DNA of 38,657 bases from RGIG1995 sp045126815 (GCA_045126815.1 JBGVPD010000017.1:1-38657), one strand, 5' to 3'; counted from the first letter of the stretch, positions 1 through 9,304 are shown. Notes: generated from the letters alone by a model not told the origin. Program-made: numbers and translations.

Positions 1-141
1 ACAAGCAAGGCTTGACAATATACAGAAACCTATTAAGACAGGATATTTTGTATATGACTATGACGGCTTAAAGATAAGCAATATACGTTGGCAGAACGAT
101 AGAAACGGATACATCAAGATATATCAATTACCTAATCAACC
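1..141. repeat. Terminal direct repeat, left copy (circular-contig overlap)
   Basis: These 141 bases are identical to the last 141 bases of the window. The repeat lies inside the large terminase reading frame, and joining the two copies restores one uninterrupted gene. A real phage terminal repeat would rarely sit inside terL. 141 is also a common largest k-mer length of short-read assemblers, so this is read as an assembly overlap of a circular or circularly permuted genome of 38,516 bp. Confidence 0.95.
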
Positions 142-757
142 TGCATTTACTGAATACTGTGTCGGCGGTGATACGGCAGGAGAAGGCTCTGACTACTTTA
201 CAGGACACGTTCTCGATGCTCGCACCGGGACACAGGTTGCCGTATTAAAACATCAATTCGATGCGGACCAATACACAAGACAAATGTATTGTTTAGGCAA
301 GTATTACAAAGATGCGCTAATAGGCATAGAAGCAAACTTTGACAGTTATCCGATAATGGAGCTTCAGAGGTTAGGATATATGAAACAATACACAAGAGAA
401 GCACAAGACACATACACAGGAAAGACAGAGAAACGCTTCGGCTTTAAGACTACGAGCTTAACAAGACCGACAATTATATCAAGGCTTATAGAGATAGTAA
501 GAGAGCATTGTGACACTATTAACGATAGAGACACACTCGAAGAACTATTAACTATTATCCGCAACGAGAGAGGTCGCATAGAAGCACCAGAGGGCGGACA
601 CGACGATATGATGATGGGACTTGCAATAGCACATCACATAAGAGATCAAGTTGTATTCAACAATGAGCCTATTATAGTTAGTCCTCAATATAGGTTTGGT
701 ATTGAAAGACATAACCAAGTACAGAGAGACTACGGAGAAGATATTGTAATTATATAG
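1..757 (+). CDS. terL: Terminase large subunit, C-terminal part (nuclease domain); gene continues from the window end
   Basis: This is the 3' part of the packaging ATPase/nuclease, read in frame from base 2. Joined to the 5' part at 37813-38516 it gives 486 aa, a normal length for the phage terminase large subunit (Terminase_3/PBSX-like type). The part here is the RNase H-fold nuclease. GGDTAGEGSDY carries the first acidic residue (D292 of the joined protein), GIEANFDSYP follows, and GGHDDMMMG carries the last acidic pair (D436/D437). In the family this domain binds metal and cuts concatemeric DNA at the start and end of head filling. The gene is followed after 8 bases by a small membrane protein gene and then portal. 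Only the N-terminal truncation is artificial; it comes from where the circle was opened. Confidence 0.95.
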   Translation, partial: QARLDNIQKPIKTGYFVYDYDGLKISNIRWQNDRNGYIKIYQLPNQPAFTEYCVGGDTAGEGSDYFTGHVLDARTGTQVAVLKHQFDADQYTRQMYCLGKYYKDALIGIEANFDSYPIMELQRLGYMKQYTREAQDTYTGKTEKRFGFKTTSLTRPTIISRLIEIVREHCDTINDRDTLEELLTIIRNERGRIEAPEGGHDDMMMGLAIAHHIRDQVVFNNEPIIVSPQYRFGIERHNQVQRDYGEDIVII

Positions 758-765
758 GGGGAAAT

Positions 766-1017
766 ATGGAAGTATTATTATTGCTTATATTCAGCATATC
801 AAACATAGCTTGTTTTTGTATTGGTGCGAAGGTAGGGCAAAAGGTAAGCAAAGACGAGCCGATAGAACTACCGAAGATTAACCCAATGGAAACTATAAGA
901 GACATAATGGCACAAAAAGAAGCCAAGAGAGAGCAAGATAGAGTAGATACTATAATGCGTAACATAGAGATGTACAACGGCACGAGCGAAAGTCAAGAAG
1001 ATGTGCCAAAGGGGTGA
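766..1017 (+). CDS. Small membrane-anchored protein between terL and portal
   Basis: The product is 83 aa and starts at an ATG behind a strong GGGGGAAAT ribosome site. Residues 1-28 form one hydrophobic segment ending in a GAKVGQ turn. The rest is charged, with a predicted helix (IRDIMAQKEAKREQDRVDTI). The layout is an N-in single-pass anchor with a cytoplasmic helix. I do not recognise a named family. Its place between terminase and portal, with 8- and 4-base gaps, makes it part of the packaging operon, so a role in head assembly at the membrane or in packaging can be guessed but is not shown. Confidence 0.75.
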   Translation: MEVLLLLIFSISNIACFCIGAKVGQKVSKDEPIELPKINPMETIRDIMAQKEAKREQDRVDTIMRNIEMYNGTSESQEDVPKG

Positions 1018-1021
1018 GTAA

Positions 1022-2803
1022 ATGGATTTGCAAGAGATAAAAGAAACTCCGATATGGGAGTTATACGAAAAAGGGCGTAACTATCACAGACGAAACAATA
1101 TATACGCCGATACAGACAGAAACCACAACTTCTACAACGGGAACCAATGGGAAGGTGCAAAGCTCGGCGGTGTTGAACCCGTACAGAAGAACTTTATAAG
1201 ACCGATAGTAAGATACAAGTTATCTGTAATACATAGCAATCTATATGCTATAAACTACTCTTCACAGAATTATGAAAATCCCTCTTTCCGAAAGAACGCA
1301 GAAAGATATTGCGACATTCTCAATAGATACGCAAGTAACATTTGGGAAAGAGATCAGATGGATAAGAAAGGCAGAGAAGTAACAAAGAATGCTGCCATCA
1401 ATGACGAGGGTATTATCTATGTCAGTTTTGACAAAGAGAATATGTATCCCGTCAATGAAGTAATAGACAAGTGTGATATCTATTACGGTAATGAGAATGA
1501 CGAAGATATACAGAGTCAGCCTTATATACTTATCCGTAAGAGAATGCCCGTACTTAATGCTAAAGAGTTAGCATTGAACGAGGGAGTAAGCGAAGAAGAG
1601 ACGAAGTTAATCATAGGCGATAATGACACCTTTGAACAAGCGGGAGAGTCTGCAAAAGACGAGTTAGACGACGGTGTAACTATTATTTACAAGATGTTTA
1701 AGCAGAACGGCACAGTACACTACTCAATAGCGACAAGATTGTGCGAAATTGCAAACGAGCTTGACACGGGCCTCAAACTCTATCCCGTAGCGCATTTGAC
1801 TTGGGAAGAGAAAAAGGGAAGTGCAAGGGGCGAGGGAGAGGTTAGATATCTTATCCCTAACCAAATTGAAGTAAACCGCACCGAAATGCGCCGTGTATTG
1901 ACAGTTAAGAGTCAAGCATATCCGTACAAGGTAGTAGATACAAGCAAAGTATCAAACCCCGAAGACTTGAACAAAGTCGGCGGAGTAATAAAGACCAACG
2001 GACAACCCGTAGAAGATGTACACAAGATTGTCGGAACTATTCCCCCCGCACAGATGTCACCCGATGTTAAACAGCTTCAAGAGGATATGATACAAGTCAC
2101 AAGGGACTTGGCAGGTGCAGGAGATACGGCAACGGGACAAGTGGACCCCGAAAGTGCTTCGGGTAGAGCTATCCTCGCAGTACAACAAGCTTCACAAGCT
2201 CCAATGACAGAGCAGAAAGAAAGTTACAAGACGTTTATAGAGGACTTAGGCAGAATATGGCTTGAGTTTCTTATCGTACATTCAGCAGAGGGTGTAAACC
2301 TTGAAGAAGAAGTAACAGACGAGAACGGAGAAAAGACAATACAGCTTGTTACCGTTCCTCAAACAGCATTAGAGCAGTTAAAGGCAAAGGTCAAGATAGA
2401 TGTAACACCAAAGGGAGTATATGACAAATACGCCCAAGAAATGAGCCTTGAGAACCTTTTGAACGGTGGATACTTCGGACAGAGAATGCCTGAGTTAAAA
2501 GTCTACGTCAAGTTATTAGACGATGACTCAGTAATGCCTAAAGCAAAACTTGAACAAGCCGTAGAGGAATATGAAGAGGAACAGAAACGAATAGCTCTCA
2601 TAAATGCACAAGCACAGATAATGCAACAGACGGCGCAACAATTCTTTATGGCAGATCCCGACAGTCAAGCACAGCAGATTGCCGATGCAAGAGCGCAGAT
2701 AGAAGCAGAAAAGGCGCTTGAAGCAGAAGAAGCGGAGTATACCGAGAAAGAGAAAGAGCTTGACGAAGAGACCGCAGAAGCGGAAGAAGAAATTGAAGAA
2801 TAA
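1022..2803 (+). CDS. Portal protein
   Basis: The 593-aa protein follows terminase and precedes scaffold and coat, the usual place of portal. The start region has the portal pattern of an RNHNFYNGNQW segment, then a QKNFIRPIVRYK segment leading into the helical wing. Residues around 350-400 (QMSPDVKQLQEDMIQVTRDL, then GQVDPESASGRAILAVQQAS) match the stem and tunnel region of podovirus and P22-type portals. The C-terminal 80 residues are a Q/A-rich helix that becomes very acidic (runs of E). In the family, twelve copies form the ring through which DNA is pumped, and the ring docks the connector proteins encoded at 9756-12037. At 593 aa it is shorter than P22 portal. Family assignment is by pattern and position. 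Confidence 0.88.
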   Translation: MDLQEIKETPIWELYEKGRNYHRRNNIYADTDRNHNFYNGNQWEGAKLGGVEPVQKNFIRPIVRYKLSVIHSNLYAINYSSQNYENPSFRKNAERYCDILNRYASNIWERDQMDKKGREVTKNAAINDEGIIYVSFDKENMYPVNEVIDKCDIYYGNENDEDIQSQPYILIRKRMPVLNAKELALNEGVSEEETKLIIGDNDTFEQAGESAKDELDDGVTIIYKMFKQNGTVHYSIATRLCEIANELDTGLKLYPVAHLTWEEKKGSARGEGEVRYLIPNQIEVNRTEMRRVLTVKSQAYPYKVVDTSKVSNPEDLNKVGGVIKTNGQPVEDVHKIVGTIPPAQMSPDVKQLQEDMIQVTRDLAGAGDTATGQVDPESASGRAILAVQQASQAPMTEQKESYKTFIEDLGRIWLEFLIVHSAEGVNLEEEVTDENGEKTIQLVTVPQTALEQLKAKVKIDVTPKGVYDKYAQEMSLENLLNGGYFGQRMPELKVYVKLLDDDSVMPKAKLEQAVEEYEEEQKRIALINAQAQIMQQTAQQFFMADPDSQAQQIADARAQIEAEKALEAEEAEYTEKEKELDEETAEAEEEIEE

Positions 2804-2807
2804 TAAC

Positions 2808-2832
2808 AAAACCCTATTTAATAGGGTTTTTT
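2808..2832 (+). terminator. Rho-independent terminator after portal
   Basis: AAAACCCTATT and AATAGGGTTTT form an 11-base perfect inverted repeat around a single central T, so the real loop is 3-5 bases, and the right arm runs into a six-T tract. It begins 5 bases after the portal stop. Because the head genes continue on the same strand, it probably trims portal/terminase transcription relative to scaffold and coat. The AT-rich ends also make it plausible in the other direction. Confidence 0.8.
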
Positions 2833-2918
2833 ATATTGACCAAGCATTTACGTCATAAAACTGTATGGAAATAGGTGAAGTCAAACACCGATCAAAAAAT
2901 AGGAAAGGAATAATCGTT

Positions 2919-3683
2919 ATGGAAATGAACGAAAACCTTGTAACAGAAGTTACTGAAAACGTGGAGCAGACCACAGAAGAAACGCCCCGGACATACACAG
3001 AAGCCGAGTTTAACGAAGCAGTAAACGCAAAGGTGAAAGAAGTTATGCCGAGCAAGATTGCTCGTAACGAAGCAAAGATACGTAAAGAGTATGACAGAAA
3101 ATACGGACCACTTGAAAATGTATTGAAAGCAGGTACGGGGAAAGAGAGCGTTGAAGAATTAACGGATACGTTCACAGAGTTCTATCGTGGTAAAGGTGTC
3201 GAAATTCCCAAGATGGAAAACACAAGGGATATTGAGGTACTCGCGAGAGCTGATGCAGAAGACATTATAAGCGACGGCTATGAAGATGTTGTCGAAGAGG
3301 TTGAGCGCTTGTCAAGAAAAGGCATAGCGAATATGACACCGAGAGAAAAGATAATGTTCAAAACATTAGCGGAATACAGACAGAACACAGAAAGAGGAAA
3401 CGAATTGTCCTCAATAGGTGTAACCGAAGATGTTTACAACAGTAAGGAGTTTAAAGACTTTGCGGGTAAATTCAACGCAAATACACCTATAAAAGATATC
3501 TATGATATCTATTCAAAAACACAACCCAAAAAAGAACACAAGATTATGGGAAGTATGAAACAAAGTCAAGTGAATGTACCTAAGGACTATTACTCCCAAG
3601 AAGATATTGAGAGGTTGACCGAGGAAGACCTTGACAACCCTGCCGTATGGGAAGCGGTAAGACGTTCTATGACAGGCAGGTAA
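2919..3683 (+). CDS. Capsid scaffolding protein
   Basis: The 254-aa protein lies between portal and coat. It is highly charged and helical with no cysteine. The front (residues 1-35) is acidic and Thr/Glu-rich, followed by FNEAVNAKVKEVMPSKIARN and a long helical middle. This is the composition and place of phage scaffolding proteins, which form an internal core that guides coat assembly and leaves before packaging. I chose the ATG at 2919 because AGGAAAGG sits 10 bases upstream. An in-frame ATG at 2865 has no ribosome site and would add 18 residues. The basic C-terminal end (AVRRSMTGR) could be the coat-binding segment, as in P22 scaffold, but that is an inference. Confidence 0.8.
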   Translation: MEMNENLVTEVTENVEQTTEETPRTYTEAEFNEAVNAKVKEVMPSKIARNEAKIRKEYDRKYGPLENVLKAGTGKESVEELTDTFTEFYRGKGVEIPKMENTRDIEVLARADAEDIISDGYEDVVEEVERLSRKGIANMTPREKIMFKTLAEYRQNTERGNELSSIGVTEDVYNSKEFKDFAGKFNANTPIKDIYDIYSKTQPKKEHKIMGSMKQSQVNVPKDYYSQEDIERLTEEDLDNPAVWEAVRRSMTGR

Positions 3684-3713
3684 CTTCCCTTTCAGAGAAA
3701 GGAATGAGTTATT

Positions 3714-4553
3714 ATGGCAGTAGCCAACACTATTACTAATTTTCAGCAGACTATATGGAGCAAATCAATTCTTCGCTCCCTTGAAACAATCACATCACTT
3801 CGTACTCACTGTAACTTCCAGTACGAAAAGGACTCTAAGAACGCAAAAGAGGTAAAAATCCTCTCTATTAACCGTCCTACAATCCGTACATACGTTCCCG
3901 GAACAGCTCTTGAGAGAGAGAGTGCAGGAGACGGCTCACAGCTCTTGAAGCTCGATCAGTACAAATACTTCAATTTTGAAGTAGAAGATATTGTTAAGGC
4001 TCAGTCAGTTCCCGGACTTATGGAAGCATTGACAGACGAAGCGGCTAAAGGTTTGGCGCTTGAAGGTGATAAGTATGTAGCAGAGGTTATTAAGACCGCC
4101 GCAGATGCAGGAGAAATCTCCGCAAGTGCTTCTGTTATCACTCTCACAAACTCTAACGCTATGGCGAGCATCGAGGAAGGCTTTGCAACTCTTTATGAGC
4201 ATAATTGCAAGGTATCAGATACTTTCTATCTTGAAGTAGCTCCGAGAGTATTTACTACATACAGACAGCAGTTGACAGAACTCTCTACAAACAACCCTGA
4301 AATTCTTAAGAAGGGTGCTGTAGGTAAGATTAATAATGCTTATGTTTGTATTGAAAACTGTCTCGCAGAAGTTGAGGGCGCTTATTACAACATTCTCCGT
4401 ACAGACAAGGCGGTAGCCTTTGCTGAACAGATTGAAAAGGTTGATCACTACCGCCCCGAAGATGCGTTTACAAGCGCAGTAAAGGGACTTTATGTATTCG
4501 GTTGTAAGGTTGTAAGACCTGAAGAAGTTTACGTAATGAAGACCAAGAAATAA
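3714..4553 (+). CDS. Major capsid (coat) protein
   Basis: The 279-aa protein directly follows scaffold. Its N-arm (MAVANTITNFQQTIWSKSIL) and the following IRTYVPGTALERESAGDG segment fit the N-arm and E-loop of HK97-fold coat proteins. The end (DAFTSAVKGLYVFGCKVVRP then EEVYVMKTKK) is the P-domain/A-domain closing strand typical of this fold. The protein is small for the fold and has no visible insertion domain. The codons are more C-ending and regular than in neighbouring genes (many CTC, CTT, TCC), as is common for very highly expressed coat genes. A strong GAGAAAGGA site precedes the ATG, and a terminator follows. Confidence 0.9.
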   Translation: MAVANTITNFQQTIWSKSILRSLETITSLRTHCNFQYEKDSKNAKEVKILSINRPTIRTYVPGTALERESAGDGSQLLKLDQYKYFNFEVEDIVKAQSVPGLMEALTDEAAKGLALEGDKYVAEVIKTAADAGEISASASVITLTNSNAMASIEEGFATLYEHNCKVSDTFYLEVAPRVFTTYRQQLTELSTNNPEILKKGAVGKINNAYVCIENCLAEVEGAYYNILRTDKAVAFAEQIEKVDHYRPEDAFTSAVKGLYVFGCKVVRPEEVYVMKTKK

Positions 4554-4571
4554 TTAAGAGTAAAGGGAGAT

Positions 4572-4602
4572 AAGGGGGGCTTAATTGCTCCCCTTGTTTT
4601 TC
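4572..4602 (+). terminator. Rho-independent terminator after coat gene
   Basis: AAGGGGGGC (4572-4580) pairs with GCTCCCCTT (4587-4595) with one G-U pair and a six-base loop, followed by GTTTTT. It lies 18 bases behind the coat stop codon and before the ribosome site of the next gene, so it can lower expression of downstream tail genes relative to coat. Confidence 0.8.
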
Positions 4603-4617
4603 GATAAAGGAGAAACT

Positions 4618-4971
4618 ATGAATAACGAGTTATTTACAGTAAAGCCGAGCTTAAGTCAATACTACGGCAGAACCGTAACAAAGAATATGGAATTTGACGA
4701 AAAGACGGAAAACGGAGAAATCCGACAGACTTTAAAGAATTGCGTGTTGACTACAGAGATCAACCGAGAATGGAAACAAGGAGATATAAAGAACACCATC
4801 CATAGTGTACAGACAGAAGAACTCCCCGAAGGTACGATTATCATTTGGAGCGAGTTACAGGGGTATATAGTGCCTAATGTGCCTATGTACAAACTGAAAG
4901 ACCTTGAAGCTGAAATCAATGATATCAAAGAGATATACAAAGACAATACGGACATAAACCCTAAAGGGTAA
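4618..4971 (+). CDS. Small structural-region protein of unknown function
   Basis: The 117-aa product starts at ATG 4618, seven bases after AAAGGAG. An in-frame ATG 11 codons earlier lies inside the terminator stem and is rejected. The sequence is mostly beta-type (TEINREWKQGDIKNTIHSVQ, then LPEGTIIIWSELQGYIVPN) and ends in a short charged helix. I do not recognise a family. The place between coat and tailspike suggests a capsid decoration or tail-attachment protein. Nothing in the sequence proves this. Confidence 0.7.
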   Translation: MNNELFTVKPSLSQYYGRTVTKNMEFDEKTENGEIRQTLKNCVLTTEINREWKQGDIKNTIHSVQTEELPEGTIIIWSELQGYIVPNVPMYKLKDLEAEINDIKEIYKDNTDINPKG

Positions 4972-5041
4972 CAAATAGATAATAAGGGCGACACAACCTA
5001 CAAAGTTAGGAATACAAAGCGTATAGCTCAACGCTCTTTTT

Positions 5042-5066
5042 AGGGGGAATACGTTCCCCTTTTTTC
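5042..5066 (+). terminator. Rho-independent terminator before the tailspike gene
   Basis: GGGGAA (5044-5049) pairs with TTCCCC (5054-5059), extended by a G-T and an A-T pair, with a tight four-base loop TACG and a run of seven Ts. It separates the head group from the host-recognition genes. A second 9-base hairpin (5070-5078 with 5086-5094) follows but has no T tract. Confidence 0.75.
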
Positions 5067-5135
5067 TTGAACATAGACGGTTTCTGTCTGTGTTGAAGAA
5101 AGGAAAAATAAATTTAAGAGAAGTTGGTGAAGAGA

Positions 5136-7091
5136 ATGTTTATAGTAAACGACGATAAATCTATCTATGTAACGAGGGGCGATATCGTTGTTATGTCGGT
5201 AGAGGGAAAAAACCGAGATGACGGAACTCCGATTACATTCAAACCGGGCGACCTTGTAAGAATAAAAGTTAGCAAGAAAAAGAAGTGTTCAGATGTAGTT
5301 TTGGAAAAAGACTTTCCCATTACTGATTACACACAGGAAGTACAGATTTACCTATCGGGAGAAGAAACAAAGTTCGGTGATGTTATAAGCAAACCCGTTG
5401 ACTATTGGTACGAAGTAGAATTAAATCCGTTGTCTGATCCGCAGACGATTATCGGATATGACGAAGACGGCGCAAAGATATTTAAACTGTTCCCCGAAGG
5501 TGCAGACAAAGAGGTAGAAGAATACGAGAGCGACGAAGAAGAATTACTTTCTCGCTTTATGGATGATGAGCTTGACCTTACTTCTACACACCCCGTAGAA
5601 AACCAAGTAATCGCAAGAGCTGTCTCAAGACTTGAAGGAAAGCTTAAATTATATGAAACTGCTGCCAAGTACAACGTAACACCGCAATTATTTGGCGCTG
5701 TAGGAGATGGCAAGGCAGACGATACACAAGCTATTAAAAGCGCAATTAGTTCTTTAGACGGAGTAGCAACTTTACACTTCCCGGCGGGAACGTATTTAGT
5801 AAGTGAAGATATTTCTCTTGTCTCTAATATGACGTTAGAGGGCGAGGGAAACAACACTATTATCAAGAGAGTCGGCAACGGCCTTGATAAATACGATGTT
5901 ATTTCCTGCAAAGGAATTGAGAACGTAACAATCAAAAACATACACATTCAAGGCGACAGAAATGAACACACAACAACAGAGGGCGAATGGGGAATGTGTA
6001 TCGGTCTTTATGGCACAAAAAACATTAACATTAAGGATTGTAAGCTAACAGACGCATGGGGTGACGGTGTTTATGTAGGCACAGGCACAGGACCTTGTAA
6101 CAATACGGTTGTAGATAACTGTTTTATTGACAACAACAGAAGACAGGGAATAAGTGTTATAAACTCCGATGTATTCATTGTACGCAACTCTATAATTTGT
6201 AACACAAACGGAACATTACCCGAAAGCGGTATTGATTTTGAGTCAAACTATAGTACCGATATTTGCAAAAACAACGTTATAGAAAACTGTGTATTCTATG
6301 GGAACGTTGGCGGAAGTGTTGTTATAGGAAATCAAAAGGTAGCATACGAAGTTGTTGTTAGAAACTGCACATCTAACGACAACAAGGGCGTAAATATTTA
6401 CGGAACATCGGTCGATGGTGTTGCGAGAGGATATATGTACGTACAGAGTAGCGTTTTGAGAAATTCAAGTCGTTGCTTTAATATTGAGGGAAAAAGCTCA
6501 ACGGGACTTTTTGTGAAAGTTAGTAATTGCGAACTTTATGCGGGAGCAAGTAACGGAGTATGTGTAGAGTACAATTCTGACAAGACCGATGTTTTGGGCG
6601 GAATTAGAATTGTAAATTGTAGTGTTGATAACCCTAATTCTACTGTATTGCCTATTCGTATCATAAACAACAAAGCAGGTGGCACATACGAAGATGTAAT
6701 TATTGATGTAACAATAGAAACGAAAGATAAGTCAAGCATATATACGAAAGGCGCTGTTACAGGAAGTGCAAAGGTTAAGACCGGAAAAACAAGAAAGTAC
6801 GGATCAAGTCATACAGCAGAACAGTACGATGTAGTAGAAAAGTTGGATATGGATTGTTCAAAGTCCGACCTTACTGTTACTTTCAAAGAGTCTTATCCGT
6901 ATAACTGTCCTATAACCATACGAAAAATAGCGGGTGCAAATTCACTTGTTATAAAACTTGAAAATGGACTCTTTTCGCAAAAGGAAAGCAACACAATCAC
7001 TTTAGCTAAACTATATGACAGTATTACAATCACACACGAAACTACGGGTGTATGGAGTGTTAATGACACTTCAACATCTAATGTTGTTTAG
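5136..7091 (+). CDS. Tailspike-like protein with pectate-lyase beta-helix
   Basis: The protein has about 651 aa. Residues 1-125 (MFIVNDDKSIYVTRGDIVV and following) form a beta-rich module seen as the virion-binding head of Firmicutes phage fibre proteins. An acidic linker (EVEEYESDEEELLSRF) leads to THPVENQVIARAV. Around residue 185 it enters the typical pectate-lyase superfamily entry motif LFGAVGDGKADDTQAIKSAI, followed by about 350 residues of right-handed beta-helix repeats (many N-x-x-I and V-x-N-C rungs). The C-terminal 80 residues are a separate small beta domain. In the family such trimers bind and often cleave surface polysaccharide. ATG 5136 is used; in-frame TTG 5124 and GTG 5127 are alternatives and the ribosome site does not decide clearly. 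Confidence 0.85.
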   Translation: MFIVNDDKSIYVTRGDIVVMSVEGKNRDDGTPITFKPGDLVRIKVSKKKKCSDVVLEKDFPITDYTQEVQIYLSGEETKFGDVISKPVDYWYEVELNPLSDPQTIIGYDEDGAKIFKLFPEGADKEVEEYESDEEELLSRFMDDELDLTSTHPVENQVIARAVSRLEGKLKLYETAAKYNVTPQLFGAVGDGKADDTQAIKSAISSLDGVATLHFPAGTYLVSEDISLVSNMTLEGEGNNTIIKRVGNGLDKYDVISCKGIENVTIKNIHIQGDRNEHTTTEGEWGMCIGLYGTKNINIKDCKLTDAWGDGVYVGTGTGPCNNTVVDNCFIDNNRRQGISVINSDVFIVRNSIICNTNGTLPESGIDFESNYSTDICKNNVIENCVFYGNVGGSVVIGNQKVAYEVVVRNCTSNDNKGVNIYGTSVDGVARGYMYVQSSVLRNSSRCFNIEGKSSTGLFVKVSNCELYAGASNGVCVEYNSDKTDVLGGIRIVNCSVDNPNSTVLPIRIINNKAGGTYEDVIIDVTIETKDKSSIYTKGAVTGSAKVKTGKTRKYGSSHTAEQYDVVEKLDMDCSKSDLTVTFKESYPYNCPITIRKIAGANSLVIKLENGLFSQKESNTITLAKLYDSITITHETTGVWSVNDTSTSNVV

Positions 7092-7117
7092 AAAATAAAT
7101 GACGACAGGAGAAAAAT

Positions 7118-9289
7118 ATGAGTAATAAAATAGTCGGGCATATATACGCTCCAAATGCAATACAAGGCAAGTCGGCTTATGAAATAGCCATTATGCACGG
7201 TTTTGCCGGAACAGAGGAAGAGTGGCTTGACTCGCTAACAAAAGAAGCTGTAATAAAATCGGAAGAAGCAATCGCAGAAACAAAAAAACAAGCGATAGAA
7301 GAAATTAACACAGTCGCAAAGGACATAGCCCCAGCAATTCGTAATACAATAAGAGGAACAACTGTAGCTATTACCGATATATCGCCTATTGAGCATACTG
7401 TAAAGGTTAAGGCTTTAGGCAATACAAATTTGTTGATGTATAGCAAAAATATGTTTAATCCAAGTTATAACGGCAATTTTATTGAAATGATAAATAAGAT
7501 TGTTGCTGTTCATAAACAAGAATATATACTTTCGGTAAGCAAGCTTTTTGGCAATGTGCTTATGAGTGCTGTTTTGGAAGATGGAAGTACAAGAGAGTGG
7601 CTCACGATTGGCATGGATATGACTAACCTCGCATTTAAAATTGATGGGAATAAAGTATATTCTGGCGAAAACTTTGAGACCGTAATTGACTTCGGAAAGC
7701 ATATAGAAAAGTTTTCGTTAAGAGTTTCGAGTGCCGACTTGATGAATTGGGATGATACAACAAAAGTTCAGCTTGAATACGGCACGATCTCAACAGAATA
7801 TGAACCTTCCGTAGAACACGTTTATCTTTTCCCGTCAGGTGGAACATATTTGAAAATACCGTCTGTTTATCCTGTGACAATGCTTATGTCCGATACTGAG
7901 GGTGTTGAGCTTGAGGTAGAATACAATGTAGACACAAAAAAATATATCGACGAAAAAAACAAAAAGGAACCAGATACAACTATACAAGAAATAGAAAAGC
8001 AGATAGAGGAAACCAACGAGCGCATAACTAATACAAAAAATGATTTATCTAATCAAATGTTGGAAATAGAAGATGATGCAAGAACAGCAAAAGAAATTGC
8101 TTTTTATGCAGTAGAGCAAATATCCAACACAGCTCCTGCAATTCCTAACACAGTGAGTGGAACTAATATAATACTTACCGATGTATCTCGTATTCCTCAT
8201 TCGTTGAAGATTACAGCAAGTGCATCAACTGAACGTCTTGTTATAGACGAATATGTGTATGCTTCTAACGGAACACCTTACAACAATTGTCCGTCAGGTG
8301 GGGTTGTTAATATGGGTGAACTTGATACTTTTATTTCATTCTTGGAAACTAACGGATTCAGTATTGGAACTGCTTCAACAACCATAAAAATCACATTTAA
8401 TAGTGACAAATTCACTATATCTGACAGTTCAAATAGTGTTGCGTTCAATTTCATTGATGAAAATGGTGACGAACTTGACACACTTGTGCTTTGTAGTTGT
8501 TATGTGAGTTCCACAAGTTGGATGAGTGCGGGTGACTATGTTCTTATTCATTTGAGAAAAGAATTGGATTTAACAAGTGTAAAAGTGTTGAAGTATGGTG
8601 GTAATTTGCTTGATATAGCAAATAGAGAGGTTGTTGATTTTGGTGCGACACCAAACACAACAAAAAGAAAATTTACAGGCAAAGGTATTATTAAAGGCTT
8701 TGCTTATAACAATTACTATCAACCATCAAATGTAACATCTTTTGAAAAACATAAAAACGGTTTTAGTTTTACAAATAAAGAAAATCAAACTCCTTATGGT
8801 ATTGGTTTTGATTTTAAAGCTATGCCTAATATGACTTTTGTAGCTCATTTTGAGGGGTTTGGTGATGGCTCTGGAAGTAATATTTTCGCAACTGAGTATG
8901 ACGAAAATGGAAACTATTTAAGATGCCAAACGCAAACAACTACAGAAAATGGTGCGAAGAGATTCACAACTGGAGAGAATACTGCTTGGGTGGTTATAAG
9001 TATTCAAAATCCAACAACAGTGCTTTCCAAGTCGTATAACAATGTTTTTATAGGTGTTGATAAATTTGTAGAATTTGAACCCTACGAAGAACCAGTGACC
9101 TATATTGTACAAGAAGACGGAACACTTCGGCATGAAGACGTTCTTGAGGGTGTAAGTTCTACATATCCTACAATGACACTTATACCTGATACAGAAGGTG
9201 TCACACTTGAAGCAACGTATAATGTAGATACACAAAAATATATTGATAACAAGTTTGCCGAAATGGCAGCTATGATAGTAAATTCATAA
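7118..9289 (+). CDS. Modular tail fibre / receptor-binding protein with duplicated cassettes
   Basis: The protein has 723 aa. The start carries GKSAYEIAIMHGFAGTEEEW, a motif common at the head of Firmicutes phage fibres. Two homologous cassettes follow. Each opens with an APAI.NT..GT..x.TD.S.I.H segment (about residues 71-100 and 338-370) and closes with a YP.TML..DTEGV.LE..YNVDT.KYID segment (about 250-280 and 685-712). Different, very AT-rich beta-type sequences lie between. A helix links the cassettes (residues 285-335). A single copy of the same cassette forms the protein at 21853-22380. Parts of the gene (for example 8700-8820, roughly 25% GC by count) are far lower in GC than the genome, which fits exchange of receptor-binding segments. 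The exact ligand is unknown. Confidence 0.8.
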   Translation: MSNKIVGHIYAPNAIQGKSAYEIAIMHGFAGTEEEWLDSLTKEAVIKSEEAIAETKKQAIEEINTVAKDIAPAIRNTIRGTTVAITDISPIEHTVKVKALGNTNLLMYSKNMFNPSYNGNFIEMINKIVAVHKQEYILSVSKLFGNVLMSAVLEDGSTREWLTIGMDMTNLAFKIDGNKVYSGENFETVIDFGKHIEKFSLRVSSADLMNWDDTTKVQLEYGTISTEYEPSVEHVYLFPSGGTYLKIPSVYPVTMLMSDTEGVELEVEYNVDTKKYIDEKNKKEPDTTIQEIEKQIEETNERITNTKNDLSNQMLEIEDDARTAKEIAFYAVEQISNTAPAIPNTVSGTNIILTDVSRIPHSLKITASASTERLVIDEYVYASNGTPYNNCPSGGVVNMGELDTFISFLETNGFSIGTASTTIKITFNSDKFTISDSSNSVAFNFIDENGDELDTLVLCSCYVSSTSWMSAGDYVLIHLRKELDLTSVKVLKYGGNLLDIANREVVDFGATPNTTKRKFTGKGIIKGFAYNNYYQPSNVTSFEKHKNGFSFTNKENQTPYGIGFDFKAMPNMTFVAHFEGFGDGSGSNIFATEYDENGNYLRCQTQTTTENGAKRFTTGENTAWVVISIQNPTTVLSKSYNNVFIGVDKFVEFEPYEEPVTYIVQEDGTLRHEDVLEGVSSTYPTMTLIPDTEGVTLEATYNVDTQKYIDNKFAEMAAMIVNS

Positions 9290-9304
9290 GAAAGGTAAAA
9301 GAAT

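Noticed and set aside
1..141. True terminal redundancy or transposon-like direct repeat
   Set aside because: The repeat is inside terL, exactly at the contig ends, and of a typical k-mer length; a circular assembly explains it fully.
2865..2918. Longer start for the scaffold gene at ATG 2865
   Set aside because: No ribosome site precedes it, and the extra 18 residues are basic and unlike the rest; AGGAAAGG fits ATG 2919.
5070..5094. Hairpin (9-base arms) upstream of the tailspike gene as a riboswitch or second terminator
   Set aside because: It has no T tract, the arms need a G-U pair, and no conserved riboswitch core is visible; it is noted only beside the real terminator at 5042-5066.
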